64,000 nucleotides of DNA. Origin: an uncultured Pseudodesulfovibrio sp. (lineage in GTDB: Bacteria > Desulfobacterota > Desulfovibrionia > Desulfovibrionales > Desulfovibrionaceae). How positions within the stretch are numbered: the stretch's first letter is position 1; each line of letters starts with the position of its first letter. A program made the position numbers and the translations under genes. Below the pieces are notes generated by a model. That model had not been told where the DNA came from. It ran no database searches and saw nothing but the letters and a program-made list of their open reading frames with translations. The stretch lies in the NCBI RefSeq assembly GCF_963662885.1, contig NZ_OY760064.1:479543-543542 (forward strand). Reading direction: 5' to 3'. Below, in pieces: positions 63,795 to 64,000 of the stretch.

Positions 63795-64000
63795 GCTCTA
63801 CAACCGGATACTCGGGCAAGAACATGATCGTCATGGGCCTGGGCATGCGCCTGCAAAAAGACGGGTACAACGTGGGCTACATGAAGCCGGTCGGAGCCAT
63901 GCCCATGGAGATAGACGGCAAGCTCGGCGACGAGGACGCCGCCTTTGTCCAGGACGTGCTCGGACTCAGCGAAGACCCGACCAAGGTCACCCCCGTGGTC
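63776..64000 (+). CDS. AAA/DRTGG-domain protein (phosphotransacetylase-like), 3' end outside window
   Basis: 75 codons to the window end. The start IGSTTGYSGKNMIVMGLGM has a P-loop-like nucleotide-binding pattern and YNVGYMKPVGA, as in the AAA_26/DRTGG proteins that follow the acetate kinase/phosphotransacetylase genes in Desulfovibrio organic acid oxidation clusters. AGGAGG at 63761-63766 precedes the ATG by 9 bases. The function in Desulfovibrio is unproven. Frame overlaps the tail of the preceding (frameshifted) gene. Confidence 0.8.
   Translation, partial: MAGLYIGSTTGYSGKNMIVMGLGMRLQKDGYNVGYMKPVGAMPMEIDGKLGDEDAAFVQDVLGLSEDPTKVTPVV

Overview
The window reads as chromosomal DNA of a sulfate-reducing deltaproteobacterium of the Desulfovibrionales (Desulfovibrio / Pseudodesulfovibrio type). 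This is inferred from familiar gene neighbourhoods: cdaA-cdaR-glmM after ftsH-folP, a TPP-riboswitch thiSGHFEC cluster, an EFG-less nuo operon, a FrdC start of Desulfovibrio type, and at the right edge an ADP-forming acetate-CoA ligase followed by an AAA/DRTGG protein. One block, about 54,971-61,151, does not fit this genome and looks planctomycete-like.

Layout. 1-8,170: end of argH, then ftsH, folP, the c-di-AMP cyclase cdaA with its YbbR partner, glmM and galU, all on the + strand. 8,231-13,371: a secreted protein, priA, an OmpH/Skp-like chaperone and an SH3-repeat protein, closed by a strong bidirectional terminator. 13,440-18,935: a small zinc-ribbon-like protein on the - strand, then a TPP riboswitch with a visible terminator and a tightly overlapping thiamin operon. 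19,224-24,802: an MDR alcohol dehydrogenase, an FKBP-like/methyltransferase protein, a cytochrome-c-like membrane protein, a stand-alone adhesin N-terminal-like protein and a DASS anion transporter. 25,020-25,361: two tandem initiator tRNA genes, each with its own terminator. 25,524-30,104: cell-envelope genes (GT2, LAB_N protein, VTT protein, PAP2, GT4, UDP-glucuronate decarboxylase). 30,287-32,337: a ComB-like protein and a REC-PAS-GGDEF regulator. 32,632-44,342: a 13-gene complex I operon without nuoE/F/G but with four antiporter-type subunits. 44,585-51,285: flavodoxin-ferredoxin, an HsdR_N-like protein, small unknowns, a ferredoxin, shikimate kinase, a Ktr/Trk-type K+ uptake pair, chorismate synthase and a YbjQ protein. 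51,373-51,677: a palindrome-rich intergenic element. 51,695-54,403: a two-domain M16 lipoprotein protease.

The anomaly. At about 54,971 the fumarate reductase cytochrome b gene (frdC) stops after 46 codons and runs into the middle of a VCBS/FG-GAP protein. There follow a secreted unknown, about 1.9 kb of apparently non-coding DNA with 9-nt-period repeats, and a sigma-70 factor. The sigma gene is cut at about 61,151, where the 3'-truncated rnc (RNase III, - strand) of the host begins. Four genes are broken at two junctions, and no integrase or transposase is visible. A chimeric assembly, or less likely a real rearrangement with foreign DNA, is the best explanation. Right of it, host genes resume: a fused ADP-forming acetate-CoA ligase, apparently frameshifted by one base near its 3' end, and the start of an AAA/DRTGG protein that runs off the window.

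How the genes work together. The left part supplies the cell envelope (GlmM and GalU make sugar nucleotide precursors; FtsH and OmpH do quality control) and c-di-AMP signalling. The right-hand K+ channel pair is a plausible c-di-AMP target. The nuo complex, truncated frd and acetate-CoA ligase belong to anaerobic energy metabolism.
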